A DNA stretch of 64,000 nt from UBA2241 sp963777895 (GTDB lineage: Bacteria > Actinomycetota > Thermoleophilia > UBA2241): NCBI GenBank assembly GCA_963777895.1, contig CAVZSF010000002.1:124001-188000 (forward strand), read 5' to 3'. The translations under genes were made by a program, and so were the position numbers. Positions 1 through 7,626 of the stretch are shown here, piece by piece. The notes under the pieces are model-generated. The model had not been told where the DNA came from and searched no databases. It was given only the letters and a program-made list of their open reading frames with translations. Within the stretch, counting starts at the first letter, position 1, and each line of letters begins with the position of its first letter.

Positions 1-2
1 TC

Positions 3-221
3 CAGGCGACGGCCGACCAGGCTTTCCAGGCGGCGCGCGCCCTGGCGCGCGAGGAGGGCATCCTGGTCGGCATCAGCGCCGGCGCCAACGTGTGGGCCGC
101 CGCCGAGGTCGCGCGGCGCGCGACCGGTCGCGGGACGACGATCGTGACCATCCTCTGCGACACGGGCGAGCGGTACCTCTCATCGGCGCTGTTCACCGAG
201 GCGACGGAGGTGGGTGGGTGA
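3..221 (+). CDS. cysK: Cysteine synthase, C-terminal fragment
   Basis: Only the last 72 codons are inside the window; the 5' part lies upstream. The fragment reads like the C-terminus of a PLP-dependent O-acetylserine sulfhydrylase: GILVGISAGAN is the conserved glycine/serine loop near the cofactor phosphate, and TGERYLSSALF is the typical CysK/CysM ending. The family makes cysteine from O-acetylserine and sulfide, or a thiocarboxylated carrier in CysM types. The stop overlaps the GTG of the next gene (GTGA), so the two are translationally coupled. CysK and CysM cannot be separated from this fragment alone. Confidence 0.85.
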   Translation, partial: QATADQAFQAARALAREEGILVGISAGANVWAAAEVARRATGRGTTIVTILCDTGERYLSSALFTEATEVGG

Positions 222-1006
222 CGCTGTCCCGGGAGGACCGCGAGCGCTACGCGCGCCATCTCGTGATCCCCGAGCTCGGGGAGGAGGCGCAGGAGAAGCT
301 GGCGGCGGCGGCGGTGCTCGTGGTGGGCACCGGCGGACTGGGTTCGCCGGTGCTCGCCTACCTGGCCGCCGCCGGCGTCGGCCGCCTCGGCCTCGTCGAC
401 TTCGACGTGGTCGAGCTCTCGAACCTGCAGCGGCAGACGCTCCACAGCACCCCGGACCTGGGGCGCCGCAAGGTGGAGAGCGCGGCCGAGAAGCTGCACG
501 CGCTGAACCCGTCCATCCGGCTCGACCTGCACGACGAGCGCTTCGCCGCGTCGAATGCCGGGAGGCTGCTCGACGGCTACGACGTGATCGTGACGGCGGT
601 CGACAACTTCCCGTCGCGCTTCTTGCTGAACGATGCCTGCGTGCTCCACCGCAAGATACTCGTCGAGGCCGCCATCCTGCAGTTCGTCGGGCTGATGATG
701 ACGATCCGGGGTGGGGAGACGGCCTGCTACCGCTGCCTCTTCCCGCAGGTGCCGGCCAAGGGCGTCGTGATGCAGCCGGCCGTCGCCGGCATCTTCGGGC
801 CGGTGGCCGGCGTGATGGGCTGCCTCCAGGCCTGCGAGGTGATCAAGGTCATCGCCGGCTTCGGGCGGCCGCTCTACGACCGACTGTTGCAGTTCGACGC
901 CACGACCATGGTCTTCCAGGAGGTCGCCATCAGCCGGGAGCCCGCGTGTCCCGTCTGTGGAGAGGCGCCGACCATCACCAGCCTGCGTGACGACGTCCTC
1001 GTCTAG
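218..1006 (+). CDS. moeB: ThiF/MoeB-family adenylyltransferase (E1-like)
   Basis: A 262-residue E1-like enzyme. Family members adenylate the C-terminal Gly-Gly of a ThiS/MoaD-type sulfur carrier. GTGGLGSP (about 37-44) is the ATP loop, DFDVVELSNLQRQ the strand that binds ATP/Mg, and CYRC (170, 173) with CPVC (244, 247) the structural zinc site. The usual rhodanese extension is absent. The stretch before GIFGPVAG has no cysteine where some MoeB/ThiF proteins carry one. GTG at 218 overlaps the cysK stop. Position between cysK and larE suggests sulfur transfer, possibly to cysteine, thiamin or molybdopterin; the carrier protein is not in the window. Confidence 0.85.
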   Translation: MTLSREDRERYARHLVIPELGEEAQEKLAAAAVLVVGTGGLGSPVLAYLAAAGVGRLGLVDFDVVELSNLQRQTLHSTPDLGRRKVESAAEKLHALNPSIRLDLHDERFAASNAGRLLDGYDVIVTAVDNFPSRFLLNDACVLHRKILVEAAILQFVGLMMTIRGGETACYRCLFPQVPAKGVVMQPAVAGIFGPVAGVMGCLQACEVIKVIAGFGRPLYDRLLQFDATTMVFQEVAISREPACPVCGEAPTITSLRDDVLV

Positions 1007-1019
1007 GGCCGGTGATCAG

Positions 1020-1976
1020 ATGGTGAGCGACCCGGTGCTCTCCGGGACGGAACAGGCCTGGCTGGACGCGCTCGACGGCCGCTTCGAAGGGATGACGTCT
1101 GCGGCTGTGGCCTTCTCCGGCGGCGTCGACTCGAGCCTCCTTCTGTGGGCCGCCGTCCGCCGGCTGGGTGCCGGCCAGGTCGTCGCCTTCACGGCGGTGT
1201 CGCCGACCTACCTTCCCGAGGAGCTGGAGACGGCGCGGCGCCTGGCCGGCGAGCTCGGCGTCAGCCTGGTGGTCGCCGAGACGGACGAGTTCCACGACCC
1301 GCACTTCATCAGCAACCCCCAGGACCGCTGCTACCACTGCAAGCGGCATCTCCTCGAGGCGATGGCCGGCGCCGCCCGCCAGCACGGTGTCGAGGTCCTC
1401 TTGGACGGCGCCAATCACGACGATCTCGGCGACCATCGGCCGGGTATGCAGGCGGCCGCCGAGCTCGGGGTGCGACATCCGCTGCTCGAGGCCGGGCTCG
1501 GGAAGGCCGCCATCCGGGCGCTCGCCCGCGCCGCCGGCCTGCCCACCTGGGACACGCCGCAGCAGGCGTGCCTCGCGTCGCGGATCCCCTACGGCGAGGC
1601 CATCACCGCCGAGAAGCTGGCGGCCGTGGCGGCCGCGGAGGCGGTGCTCCATGAACTCGGCTTCAGGCAGTGTCGGGTGCGGCATCACGGCACCATCGCC
1701 CGGCTCGAGGTCGAGCCGGGTGAGGTGGGGCGCGCCGTCGGCGCGGCCCGCGAGGAGCTCGCGCGCCGGCTGCGCGCCCTCGGCTTCACCTACGTGACCG
1801 TCGACCTCGACGGCTTTCGCTCGGGGAGCATGAACGAGGTGTGGTGCGGCCCGGAGGATGGGGAAGAGGTCTCGGGGGGCAACACGCTGGGCGGCGCCCG
1901 CCCGCAAAACGAGGCTGGGTGCGGTGGTAGGGTAGCGTCCCCCGAAGCGCGGGAAGACGAAGGCGAGGTGAGCTGA
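1020..1976 (+). CDS. larE: LarE-like ATP-dependent sulfur transferase
   Basis: A 318-residue PP-loop ATPase. SGGVDSS (33-39) is the pyrophosphatase P-loop that activates a carboxylate as an adenylate. QACLASRIPYG carries the cysteine which, in characterised LarE, gives up its sulfur to the nickel-pincer cofactor precursor. CYHCK is a further conserved motif. ATG at 1020 is chosen because the core begins soon after. The C-terminal 45 residues are low-complexity and probably not conserved. It overlaps cysE by one base. No larA, larB or larC is present here, so the substrate may be something other than the lactate racemase cofactor. Confidence 0.85.
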   Translation: MVSDPVLSGTEQAWLDALDGRFEGMTSAAVAFSGGVDSSLLLWAAVRRLGAGQVVAFTAVSPTYLPEELETARRLAGELGVSLVVAETDEFHDPHFISNPQDRCYHCKRHLLEAMAGAARQHGVEVLLDGANHDDLGDHRPGMQAAAELGVRHPLLEAGLGKAAIRALARAAGLPTWDTPQQACLASRIPYGEAITAEKLAAVAAAEAVLHELGFRQCRVRHHGTIARLEVEPGEVGRAVGAAREELARRLRALGFTYVTVDLDGFRSGSMNEVWCGPEDGEEVSGGNTLGGARPQNEAGCGGRVASPEAREDEGEVS

Positions 1977-2794
1977 TGGTACGAAAGCTGCTCGGGCTGG
2001 CGAGCCTGGCGACGGCCGGGTACCTGGCGCTCGCGCGGCGCTCCGAGACGCAGCACATCGTGTCCCGCGCGATCGAAGAGATCACTGAGGACGTGCGCGC
2101 CGCACAGGAGCGCGACCCGGCCGCGACCTCGAGCTTCGAGATCCTCACCTCGTACTCCGGGCTTCACGCGCTGTGGCTCCACCGCCTCGCGCACGCCCTC
2201 TGGGTGCGCGACGTGCCGCTGCTGCCGCGCTGGGTGAGCCAGTTCAACCGCTTCATGACGGGCATTGAGATCCACCCGGGCGCCGCGATAGGCAAGGGCC
2301 TGTTCATCGATCACGGAGCCGGCGTGGTGATCGGCGAGACTACGGAGGTCGGCGACAACGTCACCCTCTATCAGGGCGTCACGCTCGGCGGGACGGGCAA
2401 GGAGACGGGGAAGAGGCACCCGACCGTCGGCGACAACGTGGTCGTCGGCGCCGGCGCCAAGGTGCTCGGCTCGGTGCGGATCGGCAGCGACGCCAAGATC
2501 GGCGCCGGCAGCGTGGTCGTGCAGGACGTGCCCCGGGACTCGACCGTGGTCGGCAACCCGGGGCGCCCGGTGCTGCTGCAGGGGCAGCGCGTCGGCATCC
2601 CGGACATCGACTACCGCCACCTGCCCGACCCCGTGGCCGAGGCCATCAAGTGCCTCGTCACGCGCATCGTCGAGATGGAGCAGGAGCTCGACGAGATCCA
2701 TCCGGAGCGCCGCTCCAAGCATCGCGAGGCGGTGGCCGAGACGCAGCGCATCCTGAGCGAGCTGACGCGCTTCGACGAGGGCGCCGGCATCTAG
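1976..2794 (+). CDS. cysE: Serine O-acetyltransferase
   Basis: A 272-residue left-handed beta-helix acetyltransferase making O-acetylserine, the substrate of the cysteine synthase three genes upstream. The N-terminal domain has the EpsC/CysE signature (RDPAATSSFEILTSYSGLHA, HRLAHALW). The hexapeptide repeats run from about residue 95 to 195 and contain IDHGAGVVIGET and TLGGTGKETGKRHP, including the catalytic His of IDHG. A hydrophobic N-terminal extension of about 30 residues (LLGLASLATAGYLAL) is unusual for this soluble enzyme. The C-terminus has a charged helical tail. ATG overlaps the larE stop (TGATG). Confidence 0.92.
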   Translation: MVRKLLGLASLATAGYLALARRSETQHIVSRAIEEITEDVRAAQERDPAATSSFEILTSYSGLHALWLHRLAHALWVRDVPLLPRWVSQFNRFMTGIEIHPGAAIGKGLFIDHGAGVVIGETTEVGDNVTLYQGVTLGGTGKETGKRHPTVGDNVVVGAGAKVLGSVRIGSDAKIGAGSVVVQDVPRDSTVVGNPGRPVLLQGQRVGIPDIDYRHLPDPVAEAIKCLVTRIVEMEQELDEIHPERRSKHREAVAETQRILSELTRFDEGAGI

Positions 2795-2805
2795 CAGGCG
2801 GACCA

Positions 2806-2841
2806 GGCGCGACGTCCCGCGCCGGGCTCGTCACCCGGCCT
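2806..2841 (+). terminator. Possible terminator after cysE
   Basis: Two adjacent short hairpins follow the cysE stop: GGCGCG/CGCGCC around ACGTCC, then GCCGGG/CCCGGC around CTCGTCA. There is no T-run. They would separate the cysteine operon from the DUF211 unit. Confidence 0.3.
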
Positions 2842-2930
2842 CAACGTCCACCGTCCCGGTGCCCGGAGGGCTGGAGCGGGTATGCTACGATGCGTGCCGC
2901 AAACCACCCTGAACGGAGCGTGATCACCCC

Positions 2931-3239
2931 ATGAGCCACGTCAGGCGTCTCGTGCTCGACGTCCTCAAGCCCCATCAGCCCACGATGCTCACGCTCGCCG
3001 ACAAGCTCGGCGATCTGGACGGCATCCAGGGCGTCGACATCACGCTGTTCGAGATCGACAACAAGGTCGAGAACATCAAGATCACGCTCGAAGGCGACGA
3101 CATCGACTTCCAGAACGTCGCCGAGGTCGTGCAGGACAGCGGCGGCAGCATCCACTCGATCGACAAGGTCTCGACCGGCCGCCGCATCATCGAGGAGGCG
3201 GAGACGCCGCAGGACGCCGGCGCCCGCTGGCTGCGCTAG
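2931..3239 (+). CDS. DUF211 family protein
   Basis: A 102-residue protein whose whole length fits the DUF211 family: RRLVLDVLKPH at the start, TLFEID and ENIKITLEGDDIDF in the middle, GGSIHSIDKV near the end. The family is small, ferredoxin-like in fold, best known from methanogens and other archaea, and without an assigned biochemical role; one archaeal member was crystallised with bound metal. A likely -10 (TACGAT or TATGCT, 2881-2891) and a GGAG-like RBS precede the ATG. Its partner is the VIT-like membrane gene 43 bases downstream, an arrangement I associate with archaeal genomes. Confidence 0.85.
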   Translation: MSHVRRLVLDVLKPHQPTMLTLADKLGDLDGIQGVDITLFEIDNKVENIKITLEGDDIDFQNVAEVVQDSGGSIHSIDKVSTGRRIIEEAETPQDAGARWLR

Positions 3240-3282
3240 CCACGCACCGGTGAGCGCTCAGCGCCCGTCCGCGGGCTAGCCG

Positions 3283-3888
3283 ATGGCCTTCGTCCCCTGG
3301 GTCCGCGAGAAGGTGGACCTCCTCCAGCACTATCATCGCGTGTCCGAGGTCGGCGGCATCATCCGTCGTTACTTCGCCCTCAACGCCTTCGACGGCGTGC
3401 TCACCACGCTGGGCGTGCTGATGGGCGCCCTCCTGGCCGGCGTTGACGCCAGCGGCACGGTCACCACCCTGGTCCTGACCACGGCCGTCGGCATGAGCGT
3501 GTCCGGCTTCTACGGCTCGTACCTCGTCGAGCGGGCGGAGCGAGGCCGCGCCCTGCGGGAGCTCGAAGGCTCGACCTTGTCGAGCCTCGAGGACACCGAC
3601 ATCAGCGCGGCCTCTCGCTACGCCGCCGTCGCGGTAGCGGTCGTCGACGGCGCCTCACCGTTCATCGCCTCGGCGCTCTGCACGATCCCGTTCTGGCTCG
3701 GCGGCACCCTGCCGATCCGCACCGAGTACTACCTCGCCCTCGGCATCGCCTTCGTGCAGATGTTCCTGCTCGGCGCCTTCCTCGGCTACGTGTCGCGCGA
3801 GCGGCTGGTGCTCGCCGGCGTCCGCTTCATGATCGCCGGCGGCATCGCGCTCGCGCTCTCCTTCGTCATCGAAGGAGGCGTCCTCTGA
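3283..3888 (+). CDS. VIT1/CCC1-like membrane protein (TIGR00267 type)
   Basis: A 201-residue membrane protein with about five hydrophobic segments. FALNAFDGVLTTLGVLMGA matches the first helix of the VIT/CCC1 iron and manganese transporter superfamily, where the Asp-Gly motif lies in the ion path. The central VDGASPFIASAL repeats the motif. It is shorter than Fe/Mn vacuolar transporters and lacks an obvious cytoplasmic metal-binding domain, which fits the TIGR00267 subgroup. Substrate is inferred only (divalent metal efflux). No good SD precedes ATG 3283. The gene ends in an AGGAGG-bearing region that may serve the helicase downstream. Confidence 0.75.
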   Translation: MAFVPWVREKVDLLQHYHRVSEVGGIIRRYFALNAFDGVLTTLGVLMGALLAGVDASGTVTTLVLTTAVGMSVSGFYGSYLVERAERGRALRELEGSTLSSLEDTDISAASRYAAVAVAVVDGASPFIASALCTIPFWLGGTLPIRTEYYLALGIAFVQMFLLGAFLGYVSRERLVLAGVRFMIAGGIALALSFVIEGGVL

Positions 3889-3917
3889 GCGCATCGCCCG
3901 AGGACCTGCTCGCCGGC

Positions 3918-6212
3918 TTGAACGAGCCGCAGCGCGAGGCCGTGACCCACACCGAGGGACCGCTGCTCATCCTGGCCGGCGCCGGCTCGGGCAAGACGCG
4001 CGTCTTGACCCACCGCGTCGCGTACCTGCTCGCGACGCGCAAGGCGCGGCCCGACGAGGTGGTCGCTATCACCTTCACCAACAAGGCGGCCGGCGAGATG
4101 AAGGAGCGCATCGAGGGCCTCGTCGGCCCGGTCGCGCGCGTGATGTGGGTGAGCACCTTCCACTCGATGTGCGCCCGTGTCCTGCGGCGCGAGGCCAAGC
4201 GCCTGGGCTACGGCTCGACCTTCTCGATCCATGACGAGGACGACCGCAAGCGCCTCGTGAAGCGCTGCCTCGAGGCCCTCGACATCGACCCCAAGCGCTA
4301 CCCGCCCGAGGCGATCGCCCGGCAGATCTCGGACGCCAAGAACCAGTTGATGGACGCGGCCGCCTTCCGCGAGCAGACCGGCGGCCGCTTCAGCAAGGCG
4401 GCGGCCGACGTCTACGAGCGGTACGAGCGCGAGCTGCTCGCCATGAACGCGATGGACTTCGACGACCTGCTCATGAGGACGGTCCAGCTGCTCGAGCAGC
4501 TTCCCGACAGGCGGCAGCACTACCAGCGCGCCTTCCGCTACATCCTCATCGACGAGTACCAGGACACGAACCATGCCCAGTACCGGCTCGCCAACCTGCT
4601 CGCCGGCGAGCACCGCAACCTCGCCGTGGTGGGCGACGACGACCAGTCGATCTACTCGTGGCGCGGCGCCGACATCCGCAACATCCTCGAGTTCGAGCGC
4701 GACTACCCCGACGCGAAGGTGATCCGGCTCGAGCAGAACTACCGCTCGACGCAGGCGATCCTCGACGTGGCCAACGCCGTCGTCACCAACAACCGCCAGC
4801 GCAAGGGCAAGAACCTCTGGACGCCGCGCGGTCAGGGCGCGCCGGCGCAGATCGTCGAGGTCAACGACGAGCGCGCCGAGGCCCAGTTCGTCGCCAGCGA
4901 GGTCCAGAAGCTGCTCGAGGGCGAGGCGGGGGAGAGGGCCTACCGGCCACACGAGATCGCCGTGCTCTACCGCACCAACGCGCAGTCGCGCGTGCTCGAG
5001 GAGCAGTTCGGCCGCTACGCGATCGCCTACCAGGTGATCGGCGGGCCCAAGTTCTACGAGCGCGCCGAGATCCGCGACGTGCTCGCTTACCTCACGCTGC
5101 TGGTGAACCCAGGCGACACGCAGCGCCTACTGCGCGTGGTCAACGTGCCCAAGCGCGGGCTGGGGGCGACGACGGTGGGCCGCCTGCAGGCGCACGCCGA
5201 CAGCGTCGGCGTGAGCTTGTGGCAGGCGGCCCAGCAGGCCGACGACGTGCCCGGCCTGACGCCCGCCGCCGTCAATGGGCTGCTCGGGTTCGTGCGGCTG
5301 GTCGAGGGGCTCCAGGCCGGGCTCGAGCAGCGGCCTGTGGCCGAGGTGGTGCGCAGCGTGCTTGAGGAGAGCGGCTACGAGGACGCCCTCAAGCAGCAGC
5401 GTACGCTCGAGTCAGAGGGCCGCCTCGAGAACCTCGAGGAGTTCCTCACGGTGGCCGGCGAGTACGACCGGCGCGCCGCCGAGCGGTCCCTGGACGGCTT
5501 CCTCCAGGAGATCTCGCTCTACACCGATGTCGACGCTCTCGCCGACACGGGCGAGCTCATCACGCTGATGACGCTGCACAATGCCAAGGGTCTCGAGTTC
5601 CCGGTCGTGTTCATCGCCGGCATGGAAGAGGGCGTCTTCCCGCACCAGCGCTCCCTCGACGAGCAGAACATCGAGGAGGAGCGCCGCCTGGCCTACGTGG
5701 GCATGACGCGCGCGATGGACAGGCTGTACCTGTTGCACGCGCGCGCCCGCACGTTGTGGGGCGCCGGGCAGTACAACCTGCCGAGCCGCTTCCTGGGCGA
5801 GATCCCCGAAAGGCTGGTCGAACGCCAGGTCGTCGGCGCGCCCGCGGGCGCCGGTTGGGACTGGAGCGGCGGCGAGCGGGGTCACGGGGGCCGGGGCGGC
5901 CGCGACGGAGGCTGGTCCGGCGAGCGTCGCGGCGGCGGGCCGCGAGGCGGCCGGCGCACCTGGGACGCCGAGGACGAGAGCCAAGCGCTGGGCAGCGGCC
6001 GCCGTTACGTGGCGCCCGGCTCCGGCAGCCTCGACGGCGAGGTGGTCGAGCAGTACTTCAGCTCCGGCGAGCGCGTCCTCCACGCCACCCTCGGGGAGGG
6101 CACCGTGCTGGCCGTCGAGCAGGGCGGCATCGTCCTGGTGCGCTTCGAGAACGACGGCTCCGAGCGCCGCCTCATGGGGAGCGTCGCGCCATTGCGCAAG
6201 CTGCGCGACTGA
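3918..6212 (+). CDS. pcrA: ATP-dependent DNA helicase PcrA/UvrD
   Basis: A 764-residue SF1A 3'-5' helicase for repair and replication-fork processing. Motifs in order: Q motif LNEPQREAV, Walker A AGAGSGKT, Ia TFTNKAAGEMKER, DEYQDTN (II), GDDDQSIYSWRGA (III), LEQNYRS (IV), TLHNAKGLEFPVVF (V), VGMTRA (VI). The C-terminal RNA-polymerase-binding Tudor-like domain (LGEGTVLAVEQGGIVLVRF) is present, reached through a linker rich in RGG/GG (about 640-700). TTG 3918 is used. A CTG at 3885, 6 bases after AGGAGG and overlapping the previous stop, would add 11 residues and may be the true start. Confidence 0.93.
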   Translation: MNEPQREAVTHTEGPLLILAGAGSGKTRVLTHRVAYLLATRKARPDEVVAITFTNKAAGEMKERIEGLVGPVARVMWVSTFHSMCARVLRREAKRLGYGSTFSIHDEDDRKRLVKRCLEALDIDPKRYPPEAIARQISDAKNQLMDAAAFREQTGGRFSKAAADVYERYERELLAMNAMDFDDLLMRTVQLLEQLPDRRQHYQRAFRYILIDEYQDTNHAQYRLANLLAGEHRNLAVVGDDDQSIYSWRGADIRNILEFERDYPDAKVIRLEQNYRSTQAILDVANAVVTNNRQRKGKNLWTPRGQGAPAQIVEVNDERAEAQFVASEVQKLLEGEAGERAYRPHEIAVLYRTNAQSRVLEEQFGRYAIAYQVIGGPKFYERAEIRDVLAYLTLLVNPGDTQRLLRVVNVPKRGLGATTVGRLQAHADSVGVSLWQAAQQADDVPGLTPAAVNGLLGFVRLVEGLQAGLEQRPVAEVVRSVLEESGYEDALKQQRTLESEGRLENLEEFLTVAGEYDRRAAERSLDGFLQEISLYTDVDALADTGELITLMTLHNAKGLEFPVVFIAGMEEGVFPHQRSLDEQNIEEERRLAYVGMTRAMDRLYLLHARARTLWGAGQYNLPSRFLGEIPERLVERQVVGAPAGAGWDWSGGERGHGGRGGRDGGWSGERRGGGPRGGRRTWDAEDESQALGSGRRYVAPGSGSLDGEVVEQYFSSGERVLHATLGEGTVLAVEQGGIVLVRFENDGSERRLMGSVAPLRKLRD

Positions 6213-6325
6213 AGGCTCGCCGCGGGGCGCCGGCGGAGAACGCACCGAGGGCTCAGCCCGGCGGTATCCCGCACGCCATCGCCGTGGAGCACCAGCCCCG
6301 GGCCTGGCCAAAGACGGACGAAAGC

Positions 6326-6846
6326 TCAGCCTGGCGGCGCGCCTACCGAGAAGGTCACCAGCCGCCAGCGCTCGTTCGTCAGCTCGAGCGTGATGTACGC
6401 CGTCCGTCTCAGCGGCGGCGCGCCGGAGCCTGATGCCCCCGCACCCTCGACCTCCACGTCTGCCATGAGCTCGATCCTCGAGCTCCGCGGCACCTTTCAG
6501 TAGCGGTCCTGAAGGTCGACGATGCGCAGGCGGCGGACCTGGGCCAGTCCGGCCAGGACTTCGCGCGCCTCGTCCGGCGCGAGGTACGCCCGCGCAAGCG
6601 TCGCGCCTCCCGGCGTTCATCGCCCGCACGAAGCTCCGGATGACCTGGCTGCCGGATGCGGGCAGGTGCTTGTCGGCCGGGGCGCTCGTCGAGCAGACGA
6701 GCGGTGAGGCGGCGGGCGTCGCCGTGGGGACCCGAGCCCGCGCCGACCGATGCGGCCTCGTCCGACGACCCGCACCCGGCGAGGGCCGGCGCAGCGGCCG
6801 CGAGGATGAGCAGCGCGGCCCCGATGTGCGCAGGACGCTGTGACAT
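6326..6846 (-). pseudogene. Degraded lipoprotein gene
   Basis: The start (complement of 6846) encodes a good lipoprotein signal ending LAGCGSS. The frame then has to move +1 near codon 40, giving ATPAASPLVC and SQVIRSFVRAMNAG. It moves +1 again after MNAG, giving ARAYLAPDEAREVLAG and IVDLQDRY. An in-frame TGA follows, after which the same frame continues through RTAYITLELTNERWRLVTF to a stop at 6326-6328. Two extra bases plus a stop in about 520 bp mean either a dead gene or poor sequence. The WRLV ending and layout resemble the intact lipoprotein next door, so it is probably a paralogue. The product would have been a small surface protein of unknown role. Confidence 0.7.
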
Positions 6847-6911
6847 GCCTTGCAGCTTGCCCTGCGGCAGGCTCTACGGCAAACCCGTGAGGGTTGAGCC
6901 GCGCGCTGTCA

Positions 6912-6930
6912 GCGGGCAGGGCCGGCCCGC
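6912..6930 (-). terminator. Hairpin downstream of the intact lipoprotein
   Basis: Stem GCGGGC/GCCCGC with a 7-base loop lies 27 bases past the lipoprotein stop on the minus strand. There is no clear T tract. It is a plausible weak terminator. Confidence 0.35.
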
Positions 6931-6956
6931 ACGGCGACCGGAGGGAGTCCCGTTGG

Positions 6957-7478
6957 TCAGGGGCTGGTGCCGAGCTCGACGAGGCGCCAGGTGCCGTCGG
7001 ACATGCGGACCACACGCGCCCACATGGCCTGGTCTACCGGCGCGTCCCCAAAGGGGCTCGCGACGCCGGGGACGATGTGCACGTCGAACGGGAACTCGAG
7101 TGTGGCGTCCTCGCCGGGATCGTTGACGAGATCGCCGATCACTCTGAGGAAGCGGGCCGCCTTGACCTCTGGCTCTGACGGGGGAGACGACCAGAGGCTG
7201 GAGGCGGCGAGATGATCGCCCGTGGTCAGGGCGTGGGCCTGGTCGTACCGCTGGTCGCCGAAATAGCGCCAGTACCGGCGCACGACGGCGACAGCCTCGG
7301 CCGGCGGCCGGCCCGATGTGATCTGCGGAGAGGGCTGCGCGGACGGTCCGGCGGTGCTGGCGGAAGGCGAAGGCGAGGGGCCGCCGGACGAGCCGCCGCA
7401 GGCGGCCAGCAGCGCGGCCCCGGCGGCGACCAGCGCCAGCACGAGACATGCCTTGAGGAGTGTGTTCTTCTTGTCCAT
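6957..7478 (-). CDS. Putative lipoprotein, 173 aa
   Basis: Starts at the ATG complementary to 7476-7478, preceded by GAAAGGAG five bases upstream; longer in-frame starts lack this RBS. Residues 1-28 form a type II signal peptide ending LLAACGG, so the mature protein is lipidated at that Cys. A Ser/Pro-rich spacer (SPSPSAS) follows. The body of about 115 residues (VVRRYWRYFGDQRYDQAHALTT, then DGTWRLVELG at the end) has the look of a compact NTF2-like or DUF4878-type fold, though I cannot assign a family. It is an intact relative of the broken gene just downstream. Confidence 0.75.
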   Translation of the reverse strand: MDKKNTLLKACLVLALVAAGAALLAACGGSSGGPSPSPSASTAGPSAQPSPQITSGRPPAEAVAVVRRYWRYFGDQRYDQAHALTTGDHLAASSLWSSPPSEPEVKAARFLRVIGDLVNDPGEDATLEFPFDVHIVPGVASPFGDAPVDQAMWARVVRMSDGTWRLVELGTSP

Positions 7479-7580
7479 TGCGCTCCTTTCGCCGGCCTTC
7501 GAGCGCATTGCATCACGCAGTACCCTCGGCGGAAAGGGTGACGTTTCCGGGGGCGTGCAGGGAGCTGAGGACAGACGAGA

Positions 7581-7610
7581 CGGCGGCGGAAGATGCCGCT
7601 TCCGCCGCCG
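7581..7610 (-). terminator. Terminator of the RCC1-repeat gene
   Basis: A perfect 12-bp stem (CGGCGGCGGAAG / CTTCCGCCGCCG) with a 6-base loop lies 17 bases beyond the RCC1 gene stop. On the minus strand it is followed by TCTCGTCTGTCC, a moderately T-rich tail. Confidence 0.6.
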
Positions 7611-7626
7611 CCGTCGCCTCATGCCT

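Noticed and set aside
780..800. Loss of an active-site Cys in the MoeB-like protein as a sign of inactivity
   Set aside because: Many E1-like MoeB/ThiF members lack Cys at this point, and the ATP loop and zinc site are intact.
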